64,000 nt of DNA from assembly GCA_963789165.1 (NCBI GenBank), contig CAWBJP010000010.1:1-64000 (forward strand). Reading direction: 5' to 3'. Both the position numbers and the translations under genes were made by a program. The notes beneath the pieces are model-generated. The model was not told the DNA's origin. It did not search any database and was given only the letters and a program-made list of their open reading frames with translations. Positions 17,428 to 25,521 of the stretch are shown in pieces. The stretch is from CAWBJP01 sp963789165. GTDB taxonomy: Bacteria; Actinomycetota; Acidimicrobiia; IMCC26256; BP-133. The first letter of the stretch is position 1, and the number at the start of each line of letters is the position of its first letter.

Positions 17428-18726
17428 ATGAGGCGCCGGCTCGTCGTGTTGGCCATGGCCAACACGGTGATGGTGGCGCTGGCCTTCCTCGTGCCCCTGG
17501 CTGTACTGGTCCGCACCCTGGCCCGGGACCGGGCCCTCAATGCGGCCGAGCTCGAGGCCCAGTCGCTGGCCCCCGCCCTGTCCCTGACCCGGGACCCGGC
17601 CGCCCTGGAAGTGGCGGTCCTGGCCAGCACGGCGGGGGCGGCCGGCCGGCTCGTCATCTTCCTGCCCGACGCCACCCGGGTGGGGAAACCGCAGTCGTCC
17701 GCCGCCGGCCGGATCAGCGACTCCAGCCTGGCCCTGGCCCGCCGGGGCCGGGCCTTCTCCTCCGACATCCCGGGTGGGGCGGAAGTGCTCGTGCCCGTGG
17801 CTCTGGCCCAGTCCGAGACGGCGGTGGTGCGGGTGTACGTGCCCAACTCGCTGCTCGGCCGGGGGGTGGCCTCGGCCTGGGCCATGGAATTGGCCGTTGG
17901 CGTGGCCCTGGTGGGCCTGGCCGTCCTCCTGGCCGACCGGATGGCCCGCAGCATCGTCCGGCCCGTCCGGGCGCTGGCCGGCGCGGCCCAGCGCCTGGGC
18001 GAAGGCGACCTGACCGTGCGCATCGAGCCCGAAGGCCCCCCCGAGATCGCCCAGGCCGCGGTGGCCTTCAATTTCCTGGGCCATCGGGTGGGCCAGCTCC
18101 TGGCCACCGAGCGGGAATTGGTGGCCGACCTCTCCCACCGGCTCCGAACGCCGCTCACCGCGCTGCGCCTCGACGCCGAAGGGATCGCCGACCCCGACGA
18201 CGCCCGCCGCCTGTCGGAGGACGTCGAGGAGCTGGAGCGGGCCGTGGATGCCGTGATCCGCCAGGCCCGCCGCCCGGTGCGCTCCGACATCGGCCCGATG
18301 GCCGACCCGGTCGCCGTGGCCCGGGCCCGGGCCGAGTTCTGGGCGCCGCTGGCCGAGGATCAGGGCCGGCGCTGGGCTCTGGAGGTCAATGGCGGAGGCA
18401 GCACCGTCGCCGTCGCCGTCGAGGAACTCGAGGCCGCCCTGGACGCCCTGCTGGGCAATGTCTTCCTGCACACCCCGGAGGGCACCGCCTTCCGCCTGCT
18501 GGTCACGTCCCGGCCTGGCGGCGGCGCCCGCCTGGCCGTCGAGGACGACGGCCCCGGCGTCTCCGAGGGCCAGGTGGCCCGGGGCGCGAGCAGCGCCGGT
18601 TCCACCGGCCTGGGCCTCGACATCGCCCGCCGCACGGCGGAGGCCGCCGGCGGCTCCCTGCGCATCTCAACCAGCGCCCGGGGCGGCGCCCGTATCGAAC
18701 TCGACCTGCCTCCCGCCCCGGCCTGA
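17428..18726 (+). CDS. Membrane sensor histidine kinase with HAMP domain
   Basis: This 432-residue sensor kinase pairs with the upstream response regulator. Helix 1 is about residues 6-28 (VVLAMANTVMVALAFLVPLA), followed by an extracytoplasmic sensor of about 115 residues, helix 2 (AMELAVGVALVGLAVLLAD), then HAMP (RPVRALAGAAQRLGEGDLTV). The dimerisation/phosphotransfer segment is LVADLSHRLRTPLTALRLDA with phospho-acceptor His237. The ATPase domain has the N-box LDALLGNVFLHTPEG, G1 VEDDGPGV and G2 STGLGLDIARRTAEAAGG. All catalytic boxes look intact. The ligand sensed cannot be predicted. Confidence 0.92.
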   Translation: MRRRLVVLAMANTVMVALAFLVPLAVLVRTLARDRALNAAELEAQSLAPALSLTRDPAALEVAVLASTAGAAGRLVIFLPDATRVGKPQSSAAGRISDSSLALARRGRAFSSDIPGGAEVLVPVALAQSETAVVRVYVPNSLLGRGVASAWAMELAVGVALVGLAVLLADRMARSIVRPVRALAGAAQRLGEGDLTVRIEPEGPPEIAQAAVAFNFLGHRVGQLLATERELVADLSHRLRTPLTALRLDAEGIADPDDARRLSEDVEELERAVDAVIRQARRPVRSDIGPMADPVAVARARAEFWAPLAEDQGRRWALEVNGGGSTVAVAVEELEAALDALLGNVFLHTPEGTAFRLLVTSRPGGGARLAVEDDGPGVSEGQVARGASSAGSTGLGLDIARRTAEAAGGSLRISTSARGGARIELDLPPAPA

Positions 18727-18957
18727 GCCTGCCTCGGCACCCCCGTGGCCGGCGGTGTGTCCGGTTCGACCGGTATGGGCGGGACGTCCCTCTCGCTTCA
18801 GGCAAAGGTAAGGCGGACTTCAGCGGCCCTTCATGGCACGGACCCTGCGCCGACATGCCGGCAGGTTTCCATGGCCATTGTGGATTGCCGGGCCATCAGA
18901 GGGGGCAGTGGTTCTCGGAACCCCGTTGTGCCCAGGCCCGCCCTCACCGAGGAGGTG

Positions 18958-19254
18958 ATGCCCATGCCCACCGCGCACGTCACCGGCGCCCCTGAATGGG
19001 TGCCCCATGTCGCACTGGCGCTCAAGACGGAGGGCTTCGACATCCTTTCCGCCGGAGAAGAGGCGCCGCTCGCTCCCGGATTGGTGGACTGCTACGTGCA
19101 GGTCGAGGCGTCCTGCCCGCCGTCAAAGCCCGGCACCCTGGCCCGCACTCACGGCCACCCGCGGCCGTGGCGCTCCTACCTGGACGAGGAACCTGACTTG
19201 GGCTTCGCCGACTGGCGCGACGAGGTGCTCTGCCTCACCAGCACGACCACCTGA
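18958..19254 (+). CDS. Small protein of unknown function
   Basis: A 98-residue soluble protein starting at ATG 18958 (MPMPTAHVTGAPEWVPHVAL), preceded by a strong GAGGAGG-type ribosome site; ATG 18964 is an alternative. It contains one Cys near the middle (LVDCYVQVEASCPPSKPG), and an Asp/Glu/Trp-rich tail (WRSYLDEEPDLGFADWRDEV). There is no signal or membrane segment. The 231-bp gap before it contains only a short palindrome (GGTTC-TCG-GAACC near 18910) and no gene I can support. Confidence 0.5.
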   Translation: MPMPTAHVTGAPEWVPHVALALKTEGFDILSAGEEAPLAPGLVDCYVQVEASCPPSKPGTLARTHGHPRPWRSYLDEEPDLGFADWRDEVLCLTSTTT

Positions 19255-19265
19255 CCGCGCCGGGC

Positions 19266-20513
19266 TCAGGCCCCGCCGTCGTCGTCCTTCTTCTCATCTC
19301 CCTCGGCCCCAGCCTTGCTCTGGGGCGCCGCCGCGGCCGGCTTCGTCTCGTCCTCCAGGCCCGGGAGGGCCGCCTCAACAGACGGGCGGGCGGACTGGCC
19401 CGAGGGTGGCCCGATGGTCGGCTCCCGGGTGCCGGCCGGACCGGTGGTGGACGACGCCGTGGGCGGCCGCCAGATCTCGGCGTCCGGCTCGGACGGGCTG
19501 GAGACTTCCGGCGGCTTCGGCTGGTCCATCACGGGACCACCCGGGGCGGGGGTGGCCGGCGGCATGGTGAGCCCGCCCGAGGGAGTGGGGTCGATCACGG
19601 ACGGCCCCGGTCGTCGCTCCATGGTGATTCCCCCCGCCGGGGTGGGGTCGCCAGTCGACGGGAGAGGGCGCTGGGGGAGCGACGGCGTGGACGGCGACGG
19701 CATGGAGGGCGACGGCATGGCCGGCGTCGGCATGGAGGGCGAGGTGGCCGGCCCCGGCTCGGGGGTGGCGGGGGCCAGGCCCGGGGCCTTCGGCCGTTCT
19801 TCTGGCCGGCCGGGACTGCCGGGCGGGGACGTCGAGGGGCCGGGCCGGTTCGGGAGGGACGGTGTGGCCGGGCCCGGGCTCCCCGGCCTGGGTGCAGGAC
19901 TCCCCGGGGCGGGACCCGGTCGGGCCGGCGACGGCGGTGGCGAAGATCCGGGCCGGGCCGGGGCCGGCGGCGAGGGGACCGGGCGGTTGGGCAGGGAGGG
20001 CGCGGCCGGGCCCGGGCGCGGCGAGCTGGGGGAACCCGCAGGGCTGGCGGGCCGAGGCCCGGGCGTCGGGGCCGCGGGCCTGGAGGCGGGCGGGGCCGGG
20101 CGGGCCGTGGGCTTGGCCCCAGGGGCGGCCGGCTTGGCCGCAGGGGCGGCCGGCTTGGCCGCAGGGGCGGCCGGCTTGGCGGCAGGGGCGGCCGGCTTGG
20201 CTGCCGCCGGCTTCGCCGGTGCCTTGGCCGCCGGCTTGGCCGCAGCCTTGGCCGGGGCCTTGGCGGCCGGCTTGGCGGCCTTCGCCGCCGGCTTGGCGGC
20301 GGTCTTGGCGGGAGTCTTGGCCGCGGTCTTGGTCGCCGGCTTCGCCGCCGGCCTGCTGGCCGGCCGGGCCGCCGGCCGACCGAGAGCGCCCAGGACCAGT
20401 TCACGGCTGACCTCGAGCGCGTCGAGCACGTCCTCGGCGTCGGCGAACTCCCGGCGCAGCACCAGGCTGAACCGCTTCAGGACATCCAGGTCCACCAGTC
20501 TCACGTCCGCCAC
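19266..20513 (-). CDS. Lys/Ala/Pro-repeat low-complexity protein with short folded N-terminus
   Basis: This 415-residue protein begins with a conserved-looking helical segment of about 45 residues (MADVRLVDLDVLKRFSLVLR, EFADAEDVLDALEVSRELVL) and then turns to repeats of the AAKPAAP and AAKAPAK type (about residues 55-135), resembling the C-terminal tails of bacterial histone-like proteins and H1. From about residue 135 on it is Pro/Ser/Gly/Arg-rich with recurring PSMP and PGP motifs, ending in an acidic tail (EGDEKKDDDGGA). The basic repeat could bind DNA or polyanions; the rest looks disordered. It is divergent from a membrane protein. No enzymatic motif is seen. Confidence 0.6.
   Translation of the reverse strand: MADVRLVDLDVLKRFSLVLRREFADAEDVLDALEVSRELVLGALGRPAARPASRPAAKPATKTAAKTPAKTAAKPAAKAAKPAAKAPAKAAAKPAAKAPAKPAAAKPAAPAAKPAAPAAKPAAPAAKPAAPGAKPTARPAPPASRPAAPTPGPRPASPAGSPSSPRPGPAAPSLPNRPVPSPPAPARPGSSPPPSPARPGPAPGSPAPRPGSPGPATPSLPNRPGPSTSPPGSPGRPEERPKAPGLAPATPEPGPATSPSMPTPAMPSPSMPSPSTPSLPQRPLPSTGDPTPAGGITMERRPGPSVIDPTPSGGLTMPPATPAPGGPVMDQPKPPEVSSPSEPDAEIWRPPTASSTTGPAGTREPTIGPPSGQSARPSVEAALPGLEDETKPAAAAPQSKAGAEGDEKKDDDGGA
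20110..20193. repeat. Four tandem 21-bp repeats inside a CDS
   Basis: The unit GGCTTGGCCGCAGGGGCGGCC occurs four times head to tail (20110, 20131, 20152, 20173) with one or two substitutions. It encodes a 7-residue AAPAAKP-type repeat on the minus strand and probably varies in copy number by slippage. Confidence 0.8.
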
Positions 20514-20550
20514 GAGTCGCTCCCCCAGTTCGTTTCGACAGGCCGCCGGT

Positions 20551-20556
20551 AGTATA
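20551..20556 (-). promoter_or_regulatory. Consensus-like -10 box TATACT
   Basis: TATACT on the minus strand lies 37 bp upstream of the start at 20513, within the short divergent region. The palindromic GTATAC core could serve the divergent gene too. No good -35 box is visible. Confidence 0.4.
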
Positions 20557-20627
20557 CGAGGCCTCCCCTCGACCCCACCGGAGGACCACTGCCCGTCCGG
20601 CTCCTACCCGTCGCCTGGGGGTCGCTG

Positions 20628-21461
20628 GTGGTCACCGCCGGACCGGCGATGGCGGCCGCTCTCGACCCCTGGTCGTCCGCGCCGCGCCTCCTGGCCACCG
20701 TGGTGCTCTGGGGCGCCTGGGGCGCGGGCCTAGTGGCGACGCTGGTCCCCCGTCCCGCCGGTCTCACCGTCCTGCGGGTCGGCGCCGGCCTGGCCGTCCT
20801 GGTCGCCGCGCTGACCGCCGGAGAAGCGTCGGTGCGGGCCGGGCTCGCCGCGCTGGCCGGGACCCTGGCCGTGGCCTTCGCCGCCCTGCATCCGGCCGTC
20901 GGATACGCCTTCGTGAACGGGGCGGCCTACGGGGACGAGCGCCGCTTCCCCCTGCGCCTCCCCCCGGCCCTGCTGCTGGGTCCGTTACCTCTGGCCGTGC
21001 CCGTCCTCGGCGTGGGGGCCGCCGCCGGGCCCCTCCTCCTGGCCGGGGGGCATCCGGTGCCGGGCCTTCTGGCCCTGCTGGCCGGCTGGCCGCTGGCCGC
21101 CGCCCTGGCCCGCTCCCTGTACTCACTCTCCCAGCGCTGGGCCGTGCTGGTGCCCGCCGGGATCGTGCTCAAGGACCCCCTGGCCCTGGCCGACCCCGTG
21201 CTCTTCCCCCGGGACCGGGTGGCGTCCCTGCGGCCCCTGCCCTACCCCACCGCCCCCGCCGCCGACGTGTGCGACCTGCGCCTCGGGGCCGTCGCCGGAT
21301 CGCTGGTCCTCGAGCTGACCGAGGAGGCGACGCTGGTCCGCACCAGCGCCCGGCGGCGGGGAGGCGAGACCGTCCGGGCCCGCCGGCTGGCGTTCTCCCC
21401 CCGCCTCCCCGACCTGCTCCTGGCCGACGCCACCCGCCGCCGCACCGCCGCCGCGGGCTGA
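20628..21461 (+). CDS. Multi-pass membrane protein of unknown function
   Basis: This protein of about 277 residues has at least five hydrophobic segments in its first 170 residues (LLATVVLWGAWGAGLVATLV, VGAGLAVLVAALTAG, AGLAALAGTLAVAFAALHP, LLLGPLPLAVPVLGVGAAAG, PGLLALLAGWPLAAALARSL). The C-terminal 100 residues are soluble (SQRWAVLVPAGIVLKDPLAL, LPLPYPTAPAADVCDLRLGA), a layout seen in conserved actinobacterial membrane proteins of unknown role. The GTG at 20628 is the first standard start, but the frame is open upstream and a GGAGGA ribosome site at 20579-20584 fits a CTG at about 20589 (LPVRLLPVAWGSL) better; I cannot decide between them. Confidence 0.6.
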   Translation: MVTAGPAMAAALDPWSSAPRLLATVVLWGAWGAGLVATLVPRPAGLTVLRVGAGLAVLVAALTAGEASVRAGLAALAGTLAVAFAALHPAVGYAFVNGAAYGDERRFPLRLPPALLLGPLPLAVPVLGVGAAAGPLLLAGGHPVPGLLALLAGWPLAAALARSLYSLSQRWAVLVPAGIVLKDPLALADPVLFPRDRVASLRPLPYPTAPAADVCDLRLGAVAGSLVLELTEEATLVRTSARRRGGETVRARRLAFSPRLPDLLLADATRRRTAAAG

Positions 21462-21491
21462 ATCGCCTCCCGGCCGCTCCCCGGGTTTCCG

Positions 21492-21875
21492 TCAGCCGAT
21501 CACGGCCTCGGCTTCGATCTCCACCAGCCAGCGTGGATCGAGGAGGGCGGCGACCACCACCATGCTCGACGCCGGGCGCACCGTCCCGAACACCTCACCG
21601 TGGACGTGACCGATGACGTCCGCGTCCCCCCGGCGGGTGATGAACATGCGGGTGCGGACCACGTGCTCCGGCCCCGCCCCGGCTTCGGCCAGCGCGGCCA
21701 GGATGATCTCCAGGCAACGCCGGGCCTGCACCGCCGGGTCCGGGTTACAGGAACCGTCGGGCCAGATGGGAGCGGTGCCCGACACCACCACCCGGTCCCC
21801 TACCCGGAGCGCCCGGCAGAATCCGACCTCGGACTCGTACGGCGACCCGGACCCGATCCGCTGGCGCTCGTTCAC
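21492..21875 (-). CDS. RidA family (YjgF/YER057c/UK114) protein
   Basis: This 127-residue protein belongs to the RidA family, whose founding members hydrolyse reactive enamine/imine intermediates of amino acid metabolism. Family features include GSPYESEVGFCRALRVGDRV with VVSGTAPI near the start, ARRCLEIILAALAEAGAGPE and the conserved VVRTRMFITRRGDADVIGHV. The C-terminus RPASSMVVVAALLDPRWLVE with IEAEAVIG carries the beta strand with the conserved Glu. The Arg that binds the carboxylate in canonical RidA appears at VVRTRMF or at TVRPASSM. GTG start at 21875 is leaderless-type. Confidence 0.85.
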   Translation of the reverse strand: MNERQRIGSGSPYESEVGFCRALRVGDRVVVSGTAPIWPDGSCNPDPAVQARRCLEIILAALAEAGAGPEHVVRTRMFITRRGDADVIGHVHGEVFGTVRPASSMVVVAALLDPRWLVEIEAEAVIG

Positions 21876-21883
21876 GGCCGCCG

Positions 21884-21889
21884 AACCTA
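21884..21889 (-). promoter_or_regulatory. -10 hexamer TAGGTT, leaderless type
   Basis: On the minus strand TAGGTT ends 8 nt before the GTG at 21875 with no Shine-Dalgarno between. Confidence 0.45.
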
Positions 21890-21939
21890 GTGGGTGCTCG
21901 CGAAAATGACAGTGATGCGATTTGATGCCCTCATACGTC

Positions 21940-21981
21940 TACCTCCGCTGATTCTGCGTGTACCTCCGCTGATTCTGCGTG
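21940..21981. repeat. Perfect 21-bp tandem duplication
   Basis: TACCTCCGCTGATTCTGCGT plus G is repeated exactly twice in direct orientation (21940-21960 and 21961-21981), just upstream of the IS630 remnant. It may be scar sequence from element insertion or excision. Confidence 0.85.
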
Positions 21982-22122
21982 ACGGCGATCAAGCCGAACT
22001 CGAGTGTCGCCTCCTGCGCAAAGGGGAGTTCATCTCGGTCGACGAGCTGGCCGGCCGGATATCGCCTTCATCAACGATTACAACCGCAGCGCACAGCCGT
22101 TCCGCTGGACCTACGACGGCCC
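21982..22122 (+). pseudogene. IS630-family transposase C-terminal remnant
   Basis: Two adjoining frames give the end of an IS630-type DDE transposase: ECRLLRKGEFISVDELAGR in one frame (21998-22054) and then, after a one-base shift, DIAFINDYNRSAQPFRWTYD. In intact IS630 transposases a segment such as GEFxSVxDLxxRIxxFIxxYN-xxAxPFRWTYxG forms the C-terminus. The catalytic DDE core is absent. It ends at WTYDG, exactly where the TnpB element begins, so the later element may have landed in it. Confidence 0.7.
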
Positions 22123-22127
22123 GCTGT

Positions 22128-22147
22128 CCGTACGCTTGTTCGTATGG
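22128..22147. repeat. Imperfect palindrome at the left edge of the TnpB element
   Basis: CCGTACG (22128-22134), 6-nt loop, CGTATGG (22141-22147): a 7-bp stem with one G-T pair. Its place just before the tnpB start fits a subterminal hairpin of an IS200/IS605-type end. Confidence 0.4.
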
Positions 22148-23566
22148 AACGGCGGGTGGTGCGGACGGCTCGGGTGGCGTTGCGGATGACGGCGGCTCAG
22201 CGTCGGCGTTGTTTCGGGTTGTTAGGGGCGGCGGGTGATGTGTGGGCTGGCCTCATCGAGTTGAACCGGGCCCGCTTCGTGCGGGGCGGCCCGCCCGTGT
22301 TCGCCTTCGCGGCGTTGTGTCGCGAGTTGACCGGCGCTGATCTGGGGCCCTTGGCGCGGATCTGCGCCGAGGACGTGGCCAAGCGGTATTCGTCGGCTTG
22401 TTTCGAGACGGCCCGCCGCAAAAAGGCGGGCAGTCGAGCCCGGTACCCACGCCGCAAGCGGGCGGTGGTGCCGGTGCGGTTCCGATTCTCGGCGTTCACG
22501 TTGGATGGTCGCCGGCTGCGGTTGGCGGTGGCCAAGGGTCAGCCTGAGTTGTGGGTGCGTCTGACCCGCGACGGCCCTGGTCGCCGAAGCCGGGCGGCTC
22601 TACGTGGACATCAGCGCCGAAGTCCCCGTCGAGATCCATGATCTCGACCCGGGTCGGGTGGCGGGCGTGGACGTGGGCATCATCCACCCCTACGCCACGG
22701 TGGGACCCAACGGCGACGCCCTCGTGGTCTCCGGACGTGCGCTGCGGGCCGAGGAACGTCTCCACCTCGATGACACCAAGCGGCGCACCGCCCGGATGGG
22801 CCGCAAGGCACCCCGCCGAGGCCAGCGCGGCAGTCGAAGATGGCGCCAGCTCCGAGCCACGCAGCGCCGGGCGGAACGCCGCCACGCCGCCAAGATCCGT
22901 CTCGCCCATCACGAAGCCGCCAAAACGGTGGTCGCCTGGGCGGTGGGCCGCCGGGTCGGGACCCTGATCGTCGGCGACCCCAAAGGAATCACCGCCAACA
23001 AAGCCGGGAGGCGCCAGAACCGGCGGGTCAACACCACCTGGCGACGCACTCACCTCACCCGGGCGCTCGCCGACAAAGCCACCCGAGCCGGAATCACCGT
23101 CGTTCTCGTCGACGAACGAGGGACATCTTCCACCTGCCCCCGCTGCCAACAGCGGGTCCCCAAGCCACGAGGCCGGGCCTTTACCTGCCCCGGCTGCGGA
23201 CTGCTCGCCCACCGAGACGTGGTCGGCGCCGCCAACATCGCCGCCCGAGGCGGCGGGACCATCGACGACGTCCCTGACGAAACGTCGACCACGCACCGTC
23301 GAGCCGGCACCGTGCCGACCCGGCGTGACCGACGACGACACCGCTGGGACACCAGCCGTGCCACCCGCCGGTCCAGCCCGACTCCGGGCCGCCCCACGCC
23401 ACCACAACGGAGGGGAGTCGCTCGAAGGGAAACCACACCAGCCCAGCACCACCCACGGGCCCGGGAAGGCCAAGCCGCCACCAACGGCACCTTCCGAGGA
23501 TCGCCAACGTCACCGAGACCAACGCGATGGAGTACTAGGCCGGATAGCCTCCGCGTGCTGGCGTAG
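22144..23566 (+). CDS. tnpB: Solo TnpB (IS200/IS605-type OrfB) RNA-guided nuclease, one frameshift
   Basis: About 470 residues across one frame break near 22575 (an extra C). The N-terminal part (VVRTARVALRMTAAQRRRCF, GLIELNRARF, KRYSSACFETARRKKAGSRA) is the helical wedge/recognition region. The RuvC-like nuclease follows: first Asp in GRVAGVDVGIIHPYATVG, the bridge-helix-like Arg-rich stretch RRGQRGSRRWRQLRATQRRA, Glu in VVLVDERGTSSTCP, a C-x2-C...C-x2-C zinc ribbon (CPRCQQRVPKPRGRAFTCPG CGLL), and the final Asp in HRDVVGAANIAARGGG. All three acidic residues are present. About 100 further residues, basic and disordered, follow the nuclease. No tnpA transposase is adjacent. The 3' end of such genes usually overlaps the guide (omega) RNA. 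Confidence 0.85.
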
Positions 23567-23590
23567 CCGGAGAGAGCAGGGAGCAGGGCC

Positions 23591-24358
23591 ATGGAACTGG
23601 CAGGGGCATCGGCGGTCGTGACCGGAGGGGCCTCGGGCCTGGGTGAGGCGACCACCCGGCACCTGGTGGCGGGCGGAGCCAAAGTCGTGATCCTGGACCG
23701 CGACCAGGCCAAAGGGGAATCCCTGGCCAAAGAGCTGGGGGCAGGCGCGGCCTACGCCCAGGCGGACGTGACCAGCGCCGACGACGTGGCCGCGGCGGTG
23801 GCCCACGCTGACGAGATGGCCCCGCTGCGGGTGGCGGTGAATTGCGCCGGCGTGGGCTGGGCGGGCCGGGTGGTGGCCCGCGACGGCACACCCCACGACC
23901 TCGACCTGTTCCACACCGTCCTCAGCATCAACCTCATCGGAACCTTCAACGTGCTGCGCCTGGCGGCGGCGGCCATGGCCAAACACGACCCCGTGGGCGA
24001 CAGCGGGCGCGGCGTGGTGGTGAACACCGCCTCCATCGCCGCCTTCGACGGCCAGATCGGCCAGATCGCCTACGCCGCCTCCAAGGCCGGCGTCGTCGGC
24101 CTGACTCTGCCCGCGGCCCGGGACCTGGCCGCGGTGGGGGTCCGGGTGCTGACCATCGCCCCGGGCACCTTCGACACGCCGATGCTGGCCCTCCTGCCCC
24201 AGGAGCAACGCGACCTCCTGGCCGCCGGGATCCCCTTCCCCCGCCGGCTCGGGCAGCCGGACGACTTCGCCGCCCTGGTGGCCCACATCGTGGCCAACGA
24301 CTACCTCAACGGCGAGACCATCCGCCTCGACGGCGCCCTGCGCATGGCACCGAAGTAG
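23591..24358 (+). CDS. Short-chain dehydrogenase, 3-hydroxyacyl-CoA dehydrogenase type II-like
   Basis: This 255-residue SDR oxidoreductase has the nucleotide-binding motif TGGASGLGEATTRHLVAGGA (residues 11-30), the acidic residue selecting NAD (VVILDRDQA), NCAGVGWAGR, and catalytic Ser in VVVNTASIAAFDGQIGQIAY followed by Tyr-x3-Lys (AYAASKAG). The C-terminus IAPGTFDTPMLALLPQEQRD with PFPRRLGQPDDFA and LNGETIRLDGALRMAPK closely matches the HSD17B10/FadB2x group that oxidises 2-methyl-3-hydroxyacyl-CoA or 3-hydroxyacyl-CoA. That group feeds branched-chain amino acid and fatty acid breakdown, which agrees with the mutase in the window. The start ATG at 23591 has GGGAGCAGG upstream. Confidence 0.88.
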   Translation: MELAGASAVVTGGASGLGEATTRHLVAGGAKVVILDRDQAKGESLAKELGAGAAYAQADVTSADDVAAAVAHADEMAPLRVAVNCAGVGWAGRVVARDGTPHDLDLFHTVLSINLIGTFNVLRLAAAAMAKHDPVGDSGRGVVVNTASIAAFDGQIGQIAYAASKAGVVGLTLPAARDLAAVGVRVLTIAPGTFDTPMLALLPQEQRDLLAAGIPFPRRLGQPDDFAALVAHIVANDYLNGETIRLDGALRMAPK

Positions 24359-24436
24359 TCCGGCGCGCCTGCGAACAACTCGGCGTTCTCCCGCTCAGGA
24401 CGGCAAACGCCGACAAGAACCACCGGACCGGCGGGC

Positions 24437-25465
24437 TCAGGTGGCGGCGATGCCGCCCCCGACCAGCTCGTCACCCCGGTAGAAGGCGACCACCTGGCCC
24501 GGAGCGACCCGGGGCTGAGGATCCCCGAACCGGACGGCGTCGCCCACCAGGTGGCCGGCGACGGGCCGGCCGTGGGCGCGAGACTGCACCTCCAGCGGCT
24601 CGGACGGCGACGGGCGCCCGTCGACGAAGCACAGCCCCAACAGCGCCACCCCGTCCCGCAACAGATCCTGACGGTCGCCGACCGTCACCCGGCCCGAGGG
24701 AGCGTCGACGTCGATGACGTAGCGGCGCTCCCCGGTCGCCACTCCCAGACCCCGGCGCTGGCCCACGGTGAAGGCGGCCGAGCCCTGATGATGCCCGAGC
24801 AGCCGCCCGCCCCCGTCGACGATCTCCCCCGGAGTCATCACGCCCCGGGCGTCCAGGAACGCCTCCCGCCCGCCGCGGGTGATGAAGCACACCTCCATGC
24901 TCTCGGCCTTGTCGGCGGTGCGCAGGCCGAGGGCGGCGGCTTCGGCCCGCACCTGCGCCTTGGTCAGGTCACCGATGGGCAGGAGGAGGCGCCCGAGGAT
25001 CTCCTGATTCAGCATGTAGAGCACGTAGGACTGGTCCTTGGCCCGGTCCGCGCCCCGCAGCAACTCGAATCGTCCGCCCGGTCCGGGTCGCACCCGGGCG
25101 TGATGGCCGGTGGCCAGGGCGTCGAAGCCGAGGGCGGTGGCCCGGGCGGCCAGGCGGCCGAACTTGATGGCCCGGTTGCACTCCACGCACGGGTTGGGGG
25201 TCCGACCGGCGGCGTGGGCCTCCACGTAAGGCTCGACCACGGCGGCCTCGAAGTCCTCGGCCAGGTTGAACACGTAGTGCGGGAGCCCCAACTGGGCCGC
25301 CACCCGGCGGGCATCCTCCACATCGGCCACGCTGCAGCAGCCCGAGTCTGACGCCCCGCCCCACAGCTTGAGGGTCACGCCGGTGACGTCGTGGCCCGCC
25401 TCGGCCAGCCGGGCGGCGGCCACCGACGAGTCCACGCCACCGCTCATGGCCACCATCACCTGCAC
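24437..25465 (-). CDS. mnmA: tRNA-specific 2-thiouridylase
   Basis: MnmA thiolates U34 of tRNAs for Lys, Glu and Gln using ATP and a persulfide relay. The 342-residue protein has the PP-loop MVAMSGGVDSSVAAARLAEA (residues 4-23), catalytic Cys in GRTPNPCVECNRAIKFGRLA, ATGHHARV, RAKDQSYVLYMLNQEILGRL, and the second catalytic Cys in KAESMEVCFITRGGREAFL. The C-terminal domain has GQRRGLGVATGERRYVIDVD and APGQVVAFYRGDELVGGGIA. Start at 25465 (ATGCAGGTG or GTG two codons in). It is 56 bp downstream of the cysteine desulfurase stop on the same strand, the usual pairing because the desulfurase supplies the sulfur. Confidence 0.93.
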   Translation of the reverse strand: MQVMVAMSGGVDSSVAAARLAEAGHDVTGVTLKLWGGASDSGCCSVADVEDARRVAAQLGLPHYVFNLAEDFEAAVVEPYVEAHAAGRTPNPCVECNRAIKFGRLAARATALGFDALATGHHARVRPGPGGRFELLRGADRAKDQSYVLYMLNQEILGRLLLPIGDLTKAQVRAEAAALGLRTADKAESMEVCFITRGGREAFLDARGVMTPGEIVDGGGRLLGHHQGSAAFTVGQRRGLGVATGERRYVIDVDAPSGRVTVGDRQDLLRDGVALLGLCFVDGRPSPSEPLEVQSRAHGRPVAGHLVGDAVRFGDPQPRVAPGQVVAFYRGDELVGGGIAAT

Positions 25466-25521
25466 GGCCTACCGCTCCTTCGCCGGCGTCGTCATCTCCG
25501 GCCCGGCCCGGCCCGGGTCCG

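Noticed and set aside
20110..20193. Possible CRISPR array
   Set aside because: The units are contiguous with no spacers and keep a coding period of 21 bp.
19315..20733. Long plus-strand open frame rich in Gly/Ala opposite the Lys/Ala/Pro protein
   Set aside because: It mirrors the repeat-coding strand; the codon pattern and ribosome site favour the minus strand.
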